From contig JAGNEZ010000017.1 in assembly GCA_018003015.1 (NCBI GenBank), positions 1 to 64,000 on the forward strand: a DNA stretch of 64,000 nucleotides, in the 5' to 3' direction. Below are positions 9,329 through 17,418 of this stretch, piece by piece (within the stretch, counting starts at the first letter, position 1; the number at the start of each line of letters is the position of its first letter). A program made the position numbers and the translations under genes. Source of the DNA: Phycisphaerae bacterium. GTDB taxonomy: Bacteria > Planctomycetota > Phycisphaerae > UBA1845 > PWPN01. The notes under the pieces were generated by a model that made no database searches, was not told where the DNA came from, and was given only the letters and a program-made list of their open reading frames with translations.

Positions 9329-10453
9329 GTGTTGAAGACCAGCTGCACTCGCGCACCGCGGTTGACCCAGGTCGGGCGTTGGCTCGTGCTCGCTGCGGCT
9401 TCCGCCATCCCCGCAGCCAATGCCGAGGACAGCCCTGCCGGCAAGGCGCTGACCATTGAATACCACAACCCGGTCTGGGACGGCTACCTGGCTGACCCAC
9501 AAGTGATCAAGACGCGAGGCGAGTACTACGCCTACGGAACCGGAAAGGAACTGGGCGGCAAACAGTTTCCGGTGCTGCATTCGAAGGACTTCGTCAGATG
9601 GGAGTTCGTCGGCAATGCGATGGAAACAGTGGCGGAACCCAAGATCAAGGACTACTGGGCCCCAGAAGTCGCCGAACGCGGAGGCCAATACTTCCTCTAC
9701 TACGCCGGCGACGGAAAAATGCGAGTCGCCGTCTCCGAAAACCCTACCGGACCGTTCAAGGATACGGGCAGAGTCCTCTTTCCTGACGAGCCGTTTACCA
9801 TCGACGGAAATCCCTTCCGGGACCCCCAATCCGGGAAATGGTACCTGTTCTTCGCCAAGGACTTCCTCGATGGACGCGTCGGCACCGCGTTGGCCGTCGC
9901 CCAACTCCAGGACGACATGATCTCAACCACCGGCCCCATCAAGACCGTGCTGCGGGCCGTCGCGGATTGGCAAATCTACCAGCGCCATCGCCAAATGTAC
10001 GGCCGGGTGTTCGACTGGCACACCGTCGAGGGCCCGGCCGTGCTCTTCCATGACCGGCGGTACTACTGCTTCTACTCCGGTGGAAACTGGCAAACGCCCG
10101 GCTATGGCGTCGGCTTCGCGGTTTCCGACTCTGTGACGGGACCGTTCCAGGATACCGCGGACCTCAATGGCCCGGCCGTACTCAAGAGCATCCCCGGCAA
10201 CTTGATCGGTCCCGGCCACAACGGCGTGATTCTGGGGCCAGACAACAAGACCTGGTTCATCGCGTACCACGCCTGGAATGCCGAACGCAACAAACGGCAA
10301 ATGTGCCTCGATCCGCTGGAGTGGACACTCGAAGGACCCAGAGCCTGCCAACCCTCGCGCGGAGCCAAGCGAGTCACATTACCCCTGACTTCCACACCGG
10401 CACCACCCCTGACTTCCAGGCCGGCGCCCGCGGGTGTGCAGCCAACAAGGTAG
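9329..10453 (+). CDS. Secreted GH43-like glycosidase (arabinanase/xylosidase type)
   Basis: The start is placed at GTG 9329, because GGGAGAG lies just upstream and the residues after it form a signal peptide (LTQVGRWLVLAAASAIPAANA). An ATG at 9278 would add 17 unconvincing residues. The mature part of the 374-aa product shows the five-blade beta-propeller signatures of GH43: YLADPQVIKTRGEYYAYGT with the catalytic base Asp, YWAPEVAERGGQYFLYYAG, DGNPFRDPQSGKWYLFFAK with the second Asp, and VEGPAVLFHDRRYYCFYSGG with the general-acid Glu. GH43 enzymes release L-arabinose or D-xylose from arabinans and xylans; the subfamily is not assigned here. The C-terminus has a short Pro/Thr-rich duplication (LTSTPAPPLTSRPAPAG). 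It is convergent with the lyase gene at 10639. Confidence 0.88.
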   Translation: MLKTSCTRAPRLTQVGRWLVLAAASAIPAANAEDSPAGKALTIEYHNPVWDGYLADPQVIKTRGEYYAYGTGKELGGKQFPVLHSKDFVRWEFVGNAMETVAEPKIKDYWAPEVAERGGQYFLYYAGDGKMRVAVSENPTGPFKDTGRVLFPDEPFTIDGNPFRDPQSGKWYLFFAKDFLDGRVGTALAVAQLQDDMISTTGPIKTVLRAVADWQIYQRHRQMYGRVFDWHTVEGPAVLFHDRRYYCFYSGGNWQTPGYGVGFAVSDSVTGPFQDTADLNGPAVLKSIPGNLIGPGHNGVILGPDNKTWFIAYHAWNAERNKRQMCLDPLEWTLEGPRACQPSRGAKRVTLPLTSTPAPPLTSRPAPAGVQPTR

Positions 10454-10638
10454 GAGTCACGGCCGTCACCTACTCGGGCGTCGCCCACGCGTGCGGCTGC
10501 CACCGCAGGTTCAACGCAGTCACCACTACCAGATTCCCCGAAGCCCGATCCCCGCAGCCCCCGGTAGATGGTCCGTCCTTCGTCGGGCAGACGCCGGACC
10601 GAGAACCAGGAAAACCCCTCAGGGCAACGCAAACCCGG

Positions 10639-11826
10639 CTACCGCGAAGCCTTAACCTCCACGGCGTAGACATGGGTCGCCCCGTGCATGTTGGACCGGA
10701 AGACGATCCACCGGCCATCGGGGGTGAAGCTGACGTTCGGCTCCAGGGCGTAGTCGTGCTTGCCCAGATCCACCAGCCGCTCGGCCTCGAGTTCGCCGTC
10801 CTTGGGCGTCAACAGATAAACCCACTGGCCATTTCCCGGGGCGGCAACACTCCTGGGACCCCCACCATCGCCTGCGAAAAACCGGCCGTCCGGAGAGACA
10901 TTGTAGTGCACCGACCAGTGCTCGCGCCGCACCTTGTACCTGATCCGTTCGCCGGTCGCGAGCACCAGGCCGGCCAGCCAGAAAACCCGCGAACGCGGCG
11001 TCTGCAGGTCGTACCAGATGATCTTGCCGTCGGGACTGAAAAACTCGTGTCCAGCAATCTCCATGTCCATCGCCCGGGTGTGGATCTTCCTCAGACCGGC
11101 CCCGTCGCTGCGGAGGGTCCAGATGCGATCCACCTTGTGCCAGGGCCCCTCGTGGCAGAACATGATCAGCCCCGGGTCCGTCGGCGAGAACTGCACGTGG
11201 TTGAGCCAGTCGTTGCTGGGGTGGAAGGTCTTCAAATCCCCCGTCCGAGTGTCGATTGTGTACAGACGCATCGGCACCCGGGCGGCCCAGCGCGCCTCCA
11301 GACTGCTCCTCGGCCCGGCAGGCCGCGTCCCCGCCGGCCTCGTGTCCACAGGCCGGGCCTCCGCGTCCGTACAACTGCCAGCCAGTAGCGTCTCGTCACT
11401 GTTGACCGCCAAGCCCGAGCCGGGTCGCAGCCCCACCGGAATTCGGGCGATCTGCCGCGTGGCACGGGTGTCGAGATGCGTGGCGTACACCCCGCCACCG
11501 CCCAGGTAATACACCTGCCGGCTCTTCCGGCCAACGACAACCTGGCTTACACGCCCCTCCACGACCGGCGCGATCCCCAGCGTCTCCAGGTCGATCGCGG
11601 CCAGCCCTCCGGGCACCGAAACCACCAGCTTGTCTCCCGAAGCCGTGTAGCCGTTCTGGTGAAAATAGAGACTCGCGCTGCCCGGTTCACGCGAGAGGCG
11701 AATCACCCGGTGGCCCGTGGAGGGCTCCATCCACTCGGTCGGCGGCTCATCCGCGGCCCAAGCCGGAGAACCCATCCCCACCAGAATCACAAGCACGTGC
11801 CATGATCGCCCCGGCGTCATTCCCAT
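10639..11826 (-). CDS. ogl: Oligogalacturonate lyase-like beta-propeller protein (PL22 type)
   Basis: The product is 395 aa with a signal peptide (MTPGRSWHVLVILVGMGSPAWA). The body is WD40/TolB-like, with family signatures of oligogalacturonate lyase: HPSNDWLNHVQFSPTDPGLI, FCHEGPWHKVDRIW, GHEFFSPDGKIIWYDLQ, REHWSVHYNVSPDGRFFAGD and NVSFTPDGRWIVFRSN. The conserved His residues in these blades are the Mn2+ ligands and catalytic residues of characterised members. Enterobacterial enzymes are cytoplasmic; this one appears to be exported. It would cleave short pectate oligomers to 5-keto-4-deoxyuronate. A Pro/Arg-rich stretch (PVDTRPAGTRPAGPRS) is an unusual loop. Two ATGs (11826, 11820) are both possible starts. 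Confidence 0.85.
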   Translation of the reverse strand: MGMTPGRSWHVLVILVGMGSPAWAADEPPTEWMEPSTGHRVIRLSREPGSASLYFHQNGYTASGDKLVVSVPGGLAAIDLETLGIAPVVEGRVSQVVVGRKSRQVYYLGGGGVYATHLDTRATRQIARIPVGLRPGSGLAVNSDETLLAGSCTDAEARPVDTRPAGTRPAGPRSSLEARWAARVPMRLYTIDTRTGDLKTFHPSNDWLNHVQFSPTDPGLIMFCHEGPWHKVDRIWTLRSDGAGLRKIHTRAMDMEIAGHEFFSPDGKIIWYDLQTPRSRVFWLAGLVLATGERIRYKVRREHWSVHYNVSPDGRFFAGDGGGPRSVAAPGNGQWVYLLTPKDGELEAERLVDLGKHDYALEPNVSFTPDGRWIVFRSNMHGATHVYAVEVKASR

Positions 11827-11886
11827 GTTCCGCCCACCCTCTCAAGTCGGCCCGGCCCGGTCCGATACAACTCCGCCGAAAGCCCT

Positions 11887-12169
11887 CTACATCCAGGAGT
11901 TCAACCGCTCACAACGTACGTCCCATCGACCGTTGCTGGGAAATCCTGGCCCCGGCTGGCTCACACAGCCCTCCCAACCGGCGGCCATCATCGCCACCGC
12001 GGCCGGCAAGCCCCCGTTCCCGGGTAGGTACGCGGTCAGACCGGGACGCTGATAGTTGTGACCGTTGGGATGATAGCGGTTCTTGGCCACCTCCATCAGC
12101 AGGGCACCAACCGCGAGCTCCGGTTCACCGGCACGGGCGGCGGCCATGGCAACCAGCGGCTCGGAACAC
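11887..12169 (-). pseudogene. C-terminal remnant of a glycoside-hydrolase-like protein
   Basis: Reading on the minus strand to the TAG at 11887, about 90 codons encode a well-formed protein end: EPLVAMAAARAGEPELAVGA, LLMEVAKNRYHPNGHNYQRP, GLTAYLPGNGGLPAAVAMMA, then PGFPSNGRWDVRCERLNSWM. This resembles, from recall, the C-terminal end of large planctomycete/lentisphaeral glycoside hydrolases; the exact family is not certain. No start codon or N-terminal domain precedes it. The frame runs backwards into the 3' end of the methyltransferase, which occupies another frame. The most likely reading is that a deletion fused the methyltransferase region to the tail of a lost hydrolase gene. Confidence 0.6.
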
Positions 12170-12982
12170 TCACCCGGCGCCGCCTGCCCTCCCGCCCGGC
12201 AGACACACCGCCCCCTTGGACTGTGGCAACGACTTGCGGGCCCGCACGAACGTCCAGCAGTTGTCCACCAGCGTGTCACCCTCCACATGCCGGAAACGAT
12301 GCAGCTCCTTGTACGCGGTTGGAGCCTCCAGATGAAGACGCCGAACCTCCTCCACCTGGGCGGCGGAACGCTGGTAGCGCTCCAGCCAGGCATGGAGCGA
12401 TTCCGTCGCTCGAATCTGCACGATCCGCACCACCACAAAGTCGGTCCGCATTAGGGCAACCAGCAGCTCGTGCAGTGTCAGACAGCGTCGCCTCAGCGGC
12501 TGACGGGTCTTGACGATCACCTTCCACCACTCCTCGTCGGCTTCTCCAAACGGGGTCATCTGCCCAACCACCAGAATGCCGGTCGCGGCCAGCACCCGGC
12601 GGATCTCCCGCAGACACCGATCCAGATCCTCGACGTAATGCAGACTCTGCCGGCAGGCCACGGCATCGAAGAAACCGTCGACCATCGGCAGTGCCTCGGC
12701 ATCACCACCGCACGTCAGGATGCGCGGATTCCGGACCTGGGCCAGCATCTCCTGCGAGAGATCAACGGCAACACATGGACCGAGCGATGGACACGCCGCC
12801 AACGCGGCCGCCAACACCGCTCCCGTGCCCGCACCCACGTCCAGGATCCGCTGACCCGCGGCCAGGCCCAGAAAGTCGAGCGTGACCCTCATGATCCCCG
12901 GATCATGCACCCACTCCGCCTTGTCATAGGATGCGGCCCGTTCCTTGAAGTGCTGAATGAGATCAAGCATCGGAGAATGCAC
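12170..12982 (-). CDS. Class I SAM-dependent methyltransferase
   Basis: The product is up to 270 aa. It has the Rossmann-fold SAM-binding motif I (RILDVGAGTGAVLAAAL), an acidic motif II (CVAVDLSQEMLAQV), a motif IV region (GFFDAVACRQSLHYVEDLDR) and post-motif sequence REIRRVLAATGILVVGQ, matching the ubiE/methyltransferase-11 superfamily. The start is either GTG 12982 or ATG 12970; the upstream AGGGTG suits the ATG slightly better. No signal peptide is seen, so it is cytoplasmic; the substrate is unknown. The last ~15 residues (VCLPGGRAGGAG) are low-complexity and lie exactly at the junction with the hydrolase remnant, so the native C-terminus may have been replaced. Confidence 0.85.
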   Translation of the reverse strand: MHSPMLDLIQHFKERAASYDKAEWVHDPGIMRVTLDFLGLAAGQRILDVGAGTGAVLAAALAACPSLGPCVAVDLSQEMLAQVRNPRILTCGGDAEALPMVDGFFDAVACRQSLHYVEDLDRCLREIRRVLAATGILVVGQMTPFGEADEEWWKVIVKTRQPLRRRCLTLHELLVALMRTDFVVVRIVQIRATESLHAWLERYQRSAAQVEEVRRLHLEAPTAYKELHRFRHVEGDTLVDNCWTFVRARKSLPQSKGAVCLPGGRAGGAG

Positions 12983-13116
12983 CCTGACGAGTCGGCTTCG
13001 TCTCGCTCATCGCTTCGCAGGATGCTTGAAGTCTATCGGCTCTCGGTGACTCGGGCAAGCAAGGCAACACCAACGAACGGAAAACGAGAAGATCAAACTC
13101 GATGACGGCCCCCTCG

Positions 13117-13734
13117 TCAGCTCGGCGCGGTCTCCGCGGCAGTCGTGACCGTCGTCGGACGGCCAAAACGCTGCAGAATCTCGCCCAGGATGGTCTGCTC
13201 CAGGATCTCATCCCGCCCCAGCGGAATCCACTGCATCTGCTGACTCGGCCGGATCATCTGCCCCGACATGGTCGGCGCTTCGGCACTGTACAGCCGCAGG
13301 GCCGCCGCCGGGTTGTCAATCTGCCGCTCTTCCAGTCGCAGGCGCAACCGCTCAACCTTCACGTCGATACTGTACTCGCCCTGCGAATCCACCGGGGTGA
13401 TCTGGATCGTGGCCTTCCTTTGAATCGTCTGTAAATTGGCCTCGGTCCAGTAGTACGCCGGCCTCGGCTGCTGGCGCCAGAACTCCAGGCCCTGGGCGCT
13501 GGTCTCCGGGTGAGTACTCAGAACCCCGCTCGCCCGGTCCTCCCGGTCGATCCGAAACCAGTGCTGGCGCAACGCCTCGCCGGCCGTCTGCCAAAGCGAT
13601 TCGAAGTCCTCCTTCTGCGAGACCGACACACGCTCGAAGGTCGGCCCAGTCGGCTGCGGCGGAGCTTGGCAGCCCAAGCAGGCGCCCAGGATAAGGCACA
13701 AGGCCCTCAGCCCCGCTGACCGGATCACTCTCAT
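13117..13734 (-). CDS. Lipoprotein of unknown function
   Basis: The product is 205 aa from the ATG at 13734, which follows GGGGAG at a good distance; an ATG at 13758 is less likely. It has a lipoprotein signal (LRALCLILGACLGCQAPP), then a soluble domain with FERVSVSQKEDFESLWQTAG and an alternating beta region ATIQITPVDSQGEYSIDVKV, ending near EILQRFGRP. No enzyme motif is recognised. It sits between the GH116 gene and the methyltransferase on the same strand. It is likely anchored to a membrane and may be an assembly or envelope factor, but no function can be assigned. Confidence 0.75.
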   Translation of the reverse strand: MRVIRSAGLRALCLILGACLGCQAPPQPTGPTFERVSVSQKEDFESLWQTAGEALRQHWFRIDREDRASGVLSTHPETSAQGLEFWRQQPRPAYYWTEANLQTIQRKATIQITPVDSQGEYSIDVKVERLRLRLEERQIDNPAAALRLYSAEAPTMSGQMIRPSQQMQWIPLGRDEILEQTILGEILQRFGRPTTVTTAAETAPS

Positions 13735-13796
13735 GTGCAAACTCCCCAGATCAGTCACCCTCGCGACGTCTCAACCTTTCACTTCACCAGGACCGT

Positions 13797-16400
13797 TCAC
13801 GCCTTGGGCGTGTACCGGGTCTCCTTGACCTCGATGATACCCGTCTTGACCTCCAGCGACGCCTTGCCGTTCTTGACTACAACGGTACCACAGCCGGTCG
13901 CGGTCGCCAGGAAGGCCCTGAAGTCGCCCCCAATGCTCGGCTCGACGTACAGCACCTTCTCGACCGCGTCATAGCGCACGCCGGTCAGCCCCTGCAACAG
14001 ACCGTAGCTCGACATCGCCCGGGCATACCAGTGCCCACACTCATATTCATTGAACGGGTTGCGAACCCGCCCATCGTAGCGGTCCCGGGCGACGCGGACT
14101 ACGTCGAGCCCCTCTTCAACCAGCCCCATCATCATCATGTGCGAGGCCGCCTGGTACTCGATGCCCGTCCAGACCTCGTTGCTGTAAACAAACGGCAGGC
14201 TCAACGCCCCCCCCTTCGGCCAGGTGCATAGCAGCAGACCGCCGTCGCTGCCCGCCGCAAAGGTCGGACGCTGCGGATTGGCGTGCTCCGCCAGACTGCG
14301 CTTCAGATTGTAGCGGTGCACCGCCTTCAGGTGGCTGGCAACCTTCTTGGAGTCCAGGATCTCACCGACATGGCAGACCATCGCGATCCAGGCCCCGAGA
14401 ACACCGTCCGACAGGCAGCCCGTGCCGTACTGGTACTTCGGCCCTTCCTTCTTCAGCAGCTCGAGGGCCTCCGGCGTGTACCCGCCCTGAAACGTCTGAA
14501 CTTCCAGCGGGCTCTTGGCCTTCAGGCCCTCCCATTGGACCTTCTGAATGAAGTACTCGCCGTTGAACAGCTCGGCCTCGGTAACCTTGACGCCTTTCTC
14601 GAACAGCTCGGCGTAAAGCTCGTTCTCCTCGCCCAGCGCCTTGCCCATCTTGATCGCCGCCGCCAGCGCCCCTAGATAGAAGCTGGTACACATGCCGTCC
14701 GGGCCCCAGAACTCGATGTCGTAGGTGTTGTGGTGCGGCTCCTCGAGAATCCCTTTGTGGCCCGGGTCCCAGGTCGCAATGCAGTAGTCCAGACTCGACT
14801 TGACCTTCGGCCACAGCTTGCGGAGCCAGTCGGTGTCGCCGCCCACTCGCCACTCCCGGTAGACCTTCATGATCCCGCCCAGCTGGCCATCGGACGCGGC
14901 GTGAAAATCGTGTTCGGGCTGGCGGATGGGCAGCGAGACGCGGAAGGTCTGGTGCCCGGTGTCCGCCTGGGTCACGTTGAACTCGGTCTCACGCAGCATC
15001 CGCTCGATCGCCGGGAACAGGTGCGGCAGCGCCTGGGCATAGTTCCACACGTGCGTGCAGGATCCGTGACAGCAGCCTTTGTTGTCGCCGCAGCCCTCCC
15101 AGGCCCATAGACGCCCGTCTGTCTGGCGCAGCACGGTCGGCGACTTCAGAATGGTCAGATTCGCGGCAATCGCCTCGATGACCTCCGGAGGCAGCGTCGA
15201 GTCGTAGAAACACTCACTGAACTGGGCACTCCTCTGGCGGAGCGAGTCGTAACTCTCCCGCCAGTACCTGGCTACCGCCTCGACGTTCGCAAACCGCCCG
15301 GAATACCAGGGCGAATACGTCAGCTTGGCGGCCGACTTCTCCTCCTCCGGGGTGTTCTTGCCAATCCGCAGGTTGCTTCTCCCGGAGTACCAGCTGAACT
15401 CCAGGACAATCGTCCTGTCCTTGCCGGCAGCGACCGTGAAGGGCACGAACAGGCTGGCGCCGGACGCGGGATCACCCTCCTTCGGTGCCGGCCGATCGTA
15501 ACATGCGCCTTCCTGGATGTCCTTCCAGCAGATCGTGTACGGGTCGAACCAGCCGCCCCGGAACCAGGCAAGGTTCACCTTCACCCCCGGATCCGTCACC
15601 GCGGCGCAGAAGGCCGAGGCCGCCCATGGCTCCTGGTCGCTGCCTTCCTGGTAAACGGTGAAGCCCCCTTGGGCCGCTTTCGTGCCCCGGGCGAACTTGT
15701 TATCGCTCGCAAGAAAGTTCTTGGCGTTGAACGAGAACACCGCCTCGATCGGCCGGTTCGTCGGATTCCTGAACCGATACTCCAGACCCGCCACCGGCAA
15801 ACTCGAGGCGTCCGCATCCCCGGGAATGAACGGGCTCCAGCCGGTGATCTCCACCCCCAGCGGCACCTTGTCGTCCGTGAGCTCGATCTTCGCAAATGGA
15901 AACCGCGCCAGAAACGTCGCCGATCCAAATCTCGGCAGACCGTACGTCTTGCCCCCCAGCCCGTTGCCCGAGCCGGGTAGACCAAATAACTTCCACTTCG
16001 CCAGCGGTCCCTCCAGCACCCGAGCCGTATTCGGCTGATCCTTCACACAGACGGCCGCAAACATGAACGGATCATTGAACACCTCGGGCTGGTTACGCAG
16101 CGATACGTGCGAGAAGCCCCCAGCACCCTCCAGACAAACCATGCCCCCACCCATCCCACCCATCGGGAAGGCCACGCGGTCCAGATGCTCGCCGGTATAG
16201 ACACTGTTGTACCGGTGCCCCCCCGTACCCTGGGCGAATAGCCCCGCCGCCCGATCCTGTGCCGCCCGACCACCCGCGGCCCCACCACTGTCCTCGCAGC
16301 CCCCCGTCCCCGAGGCTCCAATCACCCCCGCCGTGGCTACGGATTTCTTCAGAAAATCGCGACGAGGTATGGACGATTGGCTCGACCGACCCTTGGGCAT
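13797..16400 (-). CDS. GH116-family glycosidase (GBA2/DUF608 type), Tat-exported
   Basis: The product is 867 aa from the ATG at 16400, which follows GAAGGAG. The N-terminus is a Tat signal (IPRRDFLKKSVATAGVIGA). It has an N-terminal beta-sandwich (YTGEHLDRVAFPMGGMGGGM, then EYRFRNPTNRPIEAVFSFN) and an (alpha/alpha)6 catalytic domain containing GSCTHVWNYAQALPHLFP, HHNTYDIEFWGPDG and YGTGCLSDGVLGAWIA. The Asp in the last motif corresponds to the acid/base of this family, and the NTYD motif marks the active-site region. Family members hydrolyse beta-glucosides, beta-xylosides or glucosylceramide. It closes with YECGHWYARAMSSYGLLQGL. A second, larger member is at 28385-32056. Confidence 0.88.
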   Translation of the reverse strand: MPKGRSSQSSIPRRDFLKKSVATAGVIGASGTGGCEDSGGAAGGRAAQDRAAGLFAQGTGGHRYNSVYTGEHLDRVAFPMGGMGGGMVCLEGAGGFSHVSLRNQPEVFNDPFMFAAVCVKDQPNTARVLEGPLAKWKLFGLPGSGNGLGGKTYGLPRFGSATFLARFPFAKIELTDDKVPLGVEITGWSPFIPGDADASSLPVAGLEYRFRNPTNRPIEAVFSFNAKNFLASDNKFARGTKAAQGGFTVYQEGSDQEPWAASAFCAAVTDPGVKVNLAWFRGGWFDPYTICWKDIQEGACYDRPAPKEGDPASGASLFVPFTVAAGKDRTIVLEFSWYSGRSNLRIGKNTPEEEKSAAKLTYSPWYSGRFANVEAVARYWRESYDSLRQRSAQFSECFYDSTLPPEVIEAIAANLTILKSPTVLRQTDGRLWAWEGCGDNKGCCHGSCTHVWNYAQALPHLFPAIERMLRETEFNVTQADTGHQTFRVSLPIRQPEHDFHAASDGQLGGIMKVYREWRVGGDTDWLRKLWPKVKSSLDYCIATWDPGHKGILEEPHHNTYDIEFWGPDGMCTSFYLGALAAAIKMGKALGEENELYAELFEKGVKVTEAELFNGEYFIQKVQWEGLKAKSPLEVQTFQGGYTPEALELLKKEGPKYQYGTGCLSDGVLGAWIAMVCHVGEILDSKKVASHLKAVHRYNLKRSLAEHANPQRPTFAAGSDGGLLLCTWPKGGALSLPFVYSNEVWTGIEYQAASHMMMMGLVEEGLDVVRVARDRYDGRVRNPFNEYECGHWYARAMSSYGLLQGLTGVRYDAVEKVLYVEPSIGGDFRAFLATATGCGTVVVKNGKASLEVKTGIIEVKETRYTPKA

Positions 16401-16600
16401 GCGCAACTCCTTCACTGCAAGTAAGTTCCACCGGGCCGACCCTCCCGGACACCGGGCATGATAAACCATATCGGACCACCCGTCACGCCACCCCATTGGC
16501 CCAACGGCGATTTGAATTCGACATTCCCCTCAGGAAGTTGACCTCCAACCGCCGCGGCCGGGGGCATTCCCAATACCGCCGCCGGTCGCAAGGGAACACG

Positions 16601-16924
16601 ATGCTGGGACGAACACGAAGGCAGGCTAAGGTGGGTTGGTCGCTGACCGCGGCCATAGCGGTCTTCTGCCTGGGATTGGCCGCCCTGGGAGCCTTCAGGG
16701 AATGGGCTCCCGGCGGCTCACCAGGCCCCGCCCAGGCCCGGGCGGCCATGCCCCCTCCGGCTGCCATCGTCTCCGCCACGCCACCCGCCAGCACCACCCA
16801 TCCATGCCCCCGACACAACGGCCTGCCCGATCCCTTCACCTTGGTGTTCCTCGGAACGGCCGGCCTCCTGGTCCTCAAAATGAACCGCATGGCCCATCGC
16901 CAACCCTCCAAATCCATCACCTGA
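16601..16924 (+). CDS. Small protein with N-terminal signal and C-terminal PEP-CTERM-like tail
   Basis: An ATG at 16601 opens a 107-aa frame. It encodes a basic N-terminus and hydrophobic segment (VGWSLTAAIAVFCLGLAALG), a Pro/Ala-rich middle, and a C-terminal stretch LPDPFTLVFLGTAGLLVL followed by KMNRMAHR. This Pro-x-Pro, hydrophobic helix and basic tail layout resembles a PEP-CTERM sorting signal with LPDP in place of PEP. No strong Shine-Dalgarno is present, and no homologue is recognised. It is divergent from the GH116 gene. The frame could be chance in GC-rich DNA; the ordered layout makes a real small envelope protein possible. Confidence 0.4.
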   Translation: MLGRTRRQAKVGWSLTAAIAVFCLGLAALGAFREWAPGGSPGPAQARAAMPPPAAIVSATPPASTTHPCPRHNGLPDPFTLVFLGTAGLLVLKMNRMAHRQPSKSIT

Positions 16925-17418
16925 CGCCAACGCGCTGGACATTTGACCCAAAACAAGCAGATTCTCCCCCAGAACCATACGCCTGCCGTGGGGCAGTAGC
17001 GATGGCCATCCCGTTCAGTCTGACCGCGATCCTGAACACTCCTCCGCGGAACACCCGCCACGTTCTTGAACCGGAGGATCCCTCTGCTCATGCAGCGGCC
17101 CTGCGACGCTCAACAAACGCATGCCCCCTCATGAATGGCGCCCCAAATAAAAGGCGCACAGGCCTTGGGCGCAATTACCCTAACCATCTATCTTTCCTAG
17201 ATTGAATAGAACCGGAGAACGCCGATTTGTGCCAGAAACGCTATAACTCTATACTAAGACGTAAGTTAAGATTGACTGATTCGGTGTCTCATTGGCTTCG
17301 TTTGGCGCTGGGCATTTCAGAGCCCACCCCGGCGCCCGCCGCCGCTACACCGCGCCCTTACCATCAGGACCGACAGCACCGAGTCCGGAGAAACTCACCC
17401 GCCAGGGTGCGAAACCGG
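16925..17418. other. Intergenic region, 494 bp, relatively AT-rich
   Basis: Lies downstream of the minus-strand CotH gene. The centre (about 17145-17290) is distinctly richer in A/T than its surroundings and includes a promoter-like pair on the plus strand. A GC-rich inverted repeat (GGCGC..GGGC / GCCC..GCGCC, about 17302-17340) could end the minus-strand transcript, but no T-run follows. No coding sequence was recognised. Confidence 0.4.
17227..17255 (+). promoter_or_regulatory. Promoter-like sequence with no gene downstream
   Basis: TTGTGC (17227-17232) and TATACT (17250-17255) are separated by 17 bases, a sigma70-type arrangement. The next plus-strand gene is far away, so if active it would make a transcript running antisense into the 3' end of the CotH gene. 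Confidence 0.25.
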
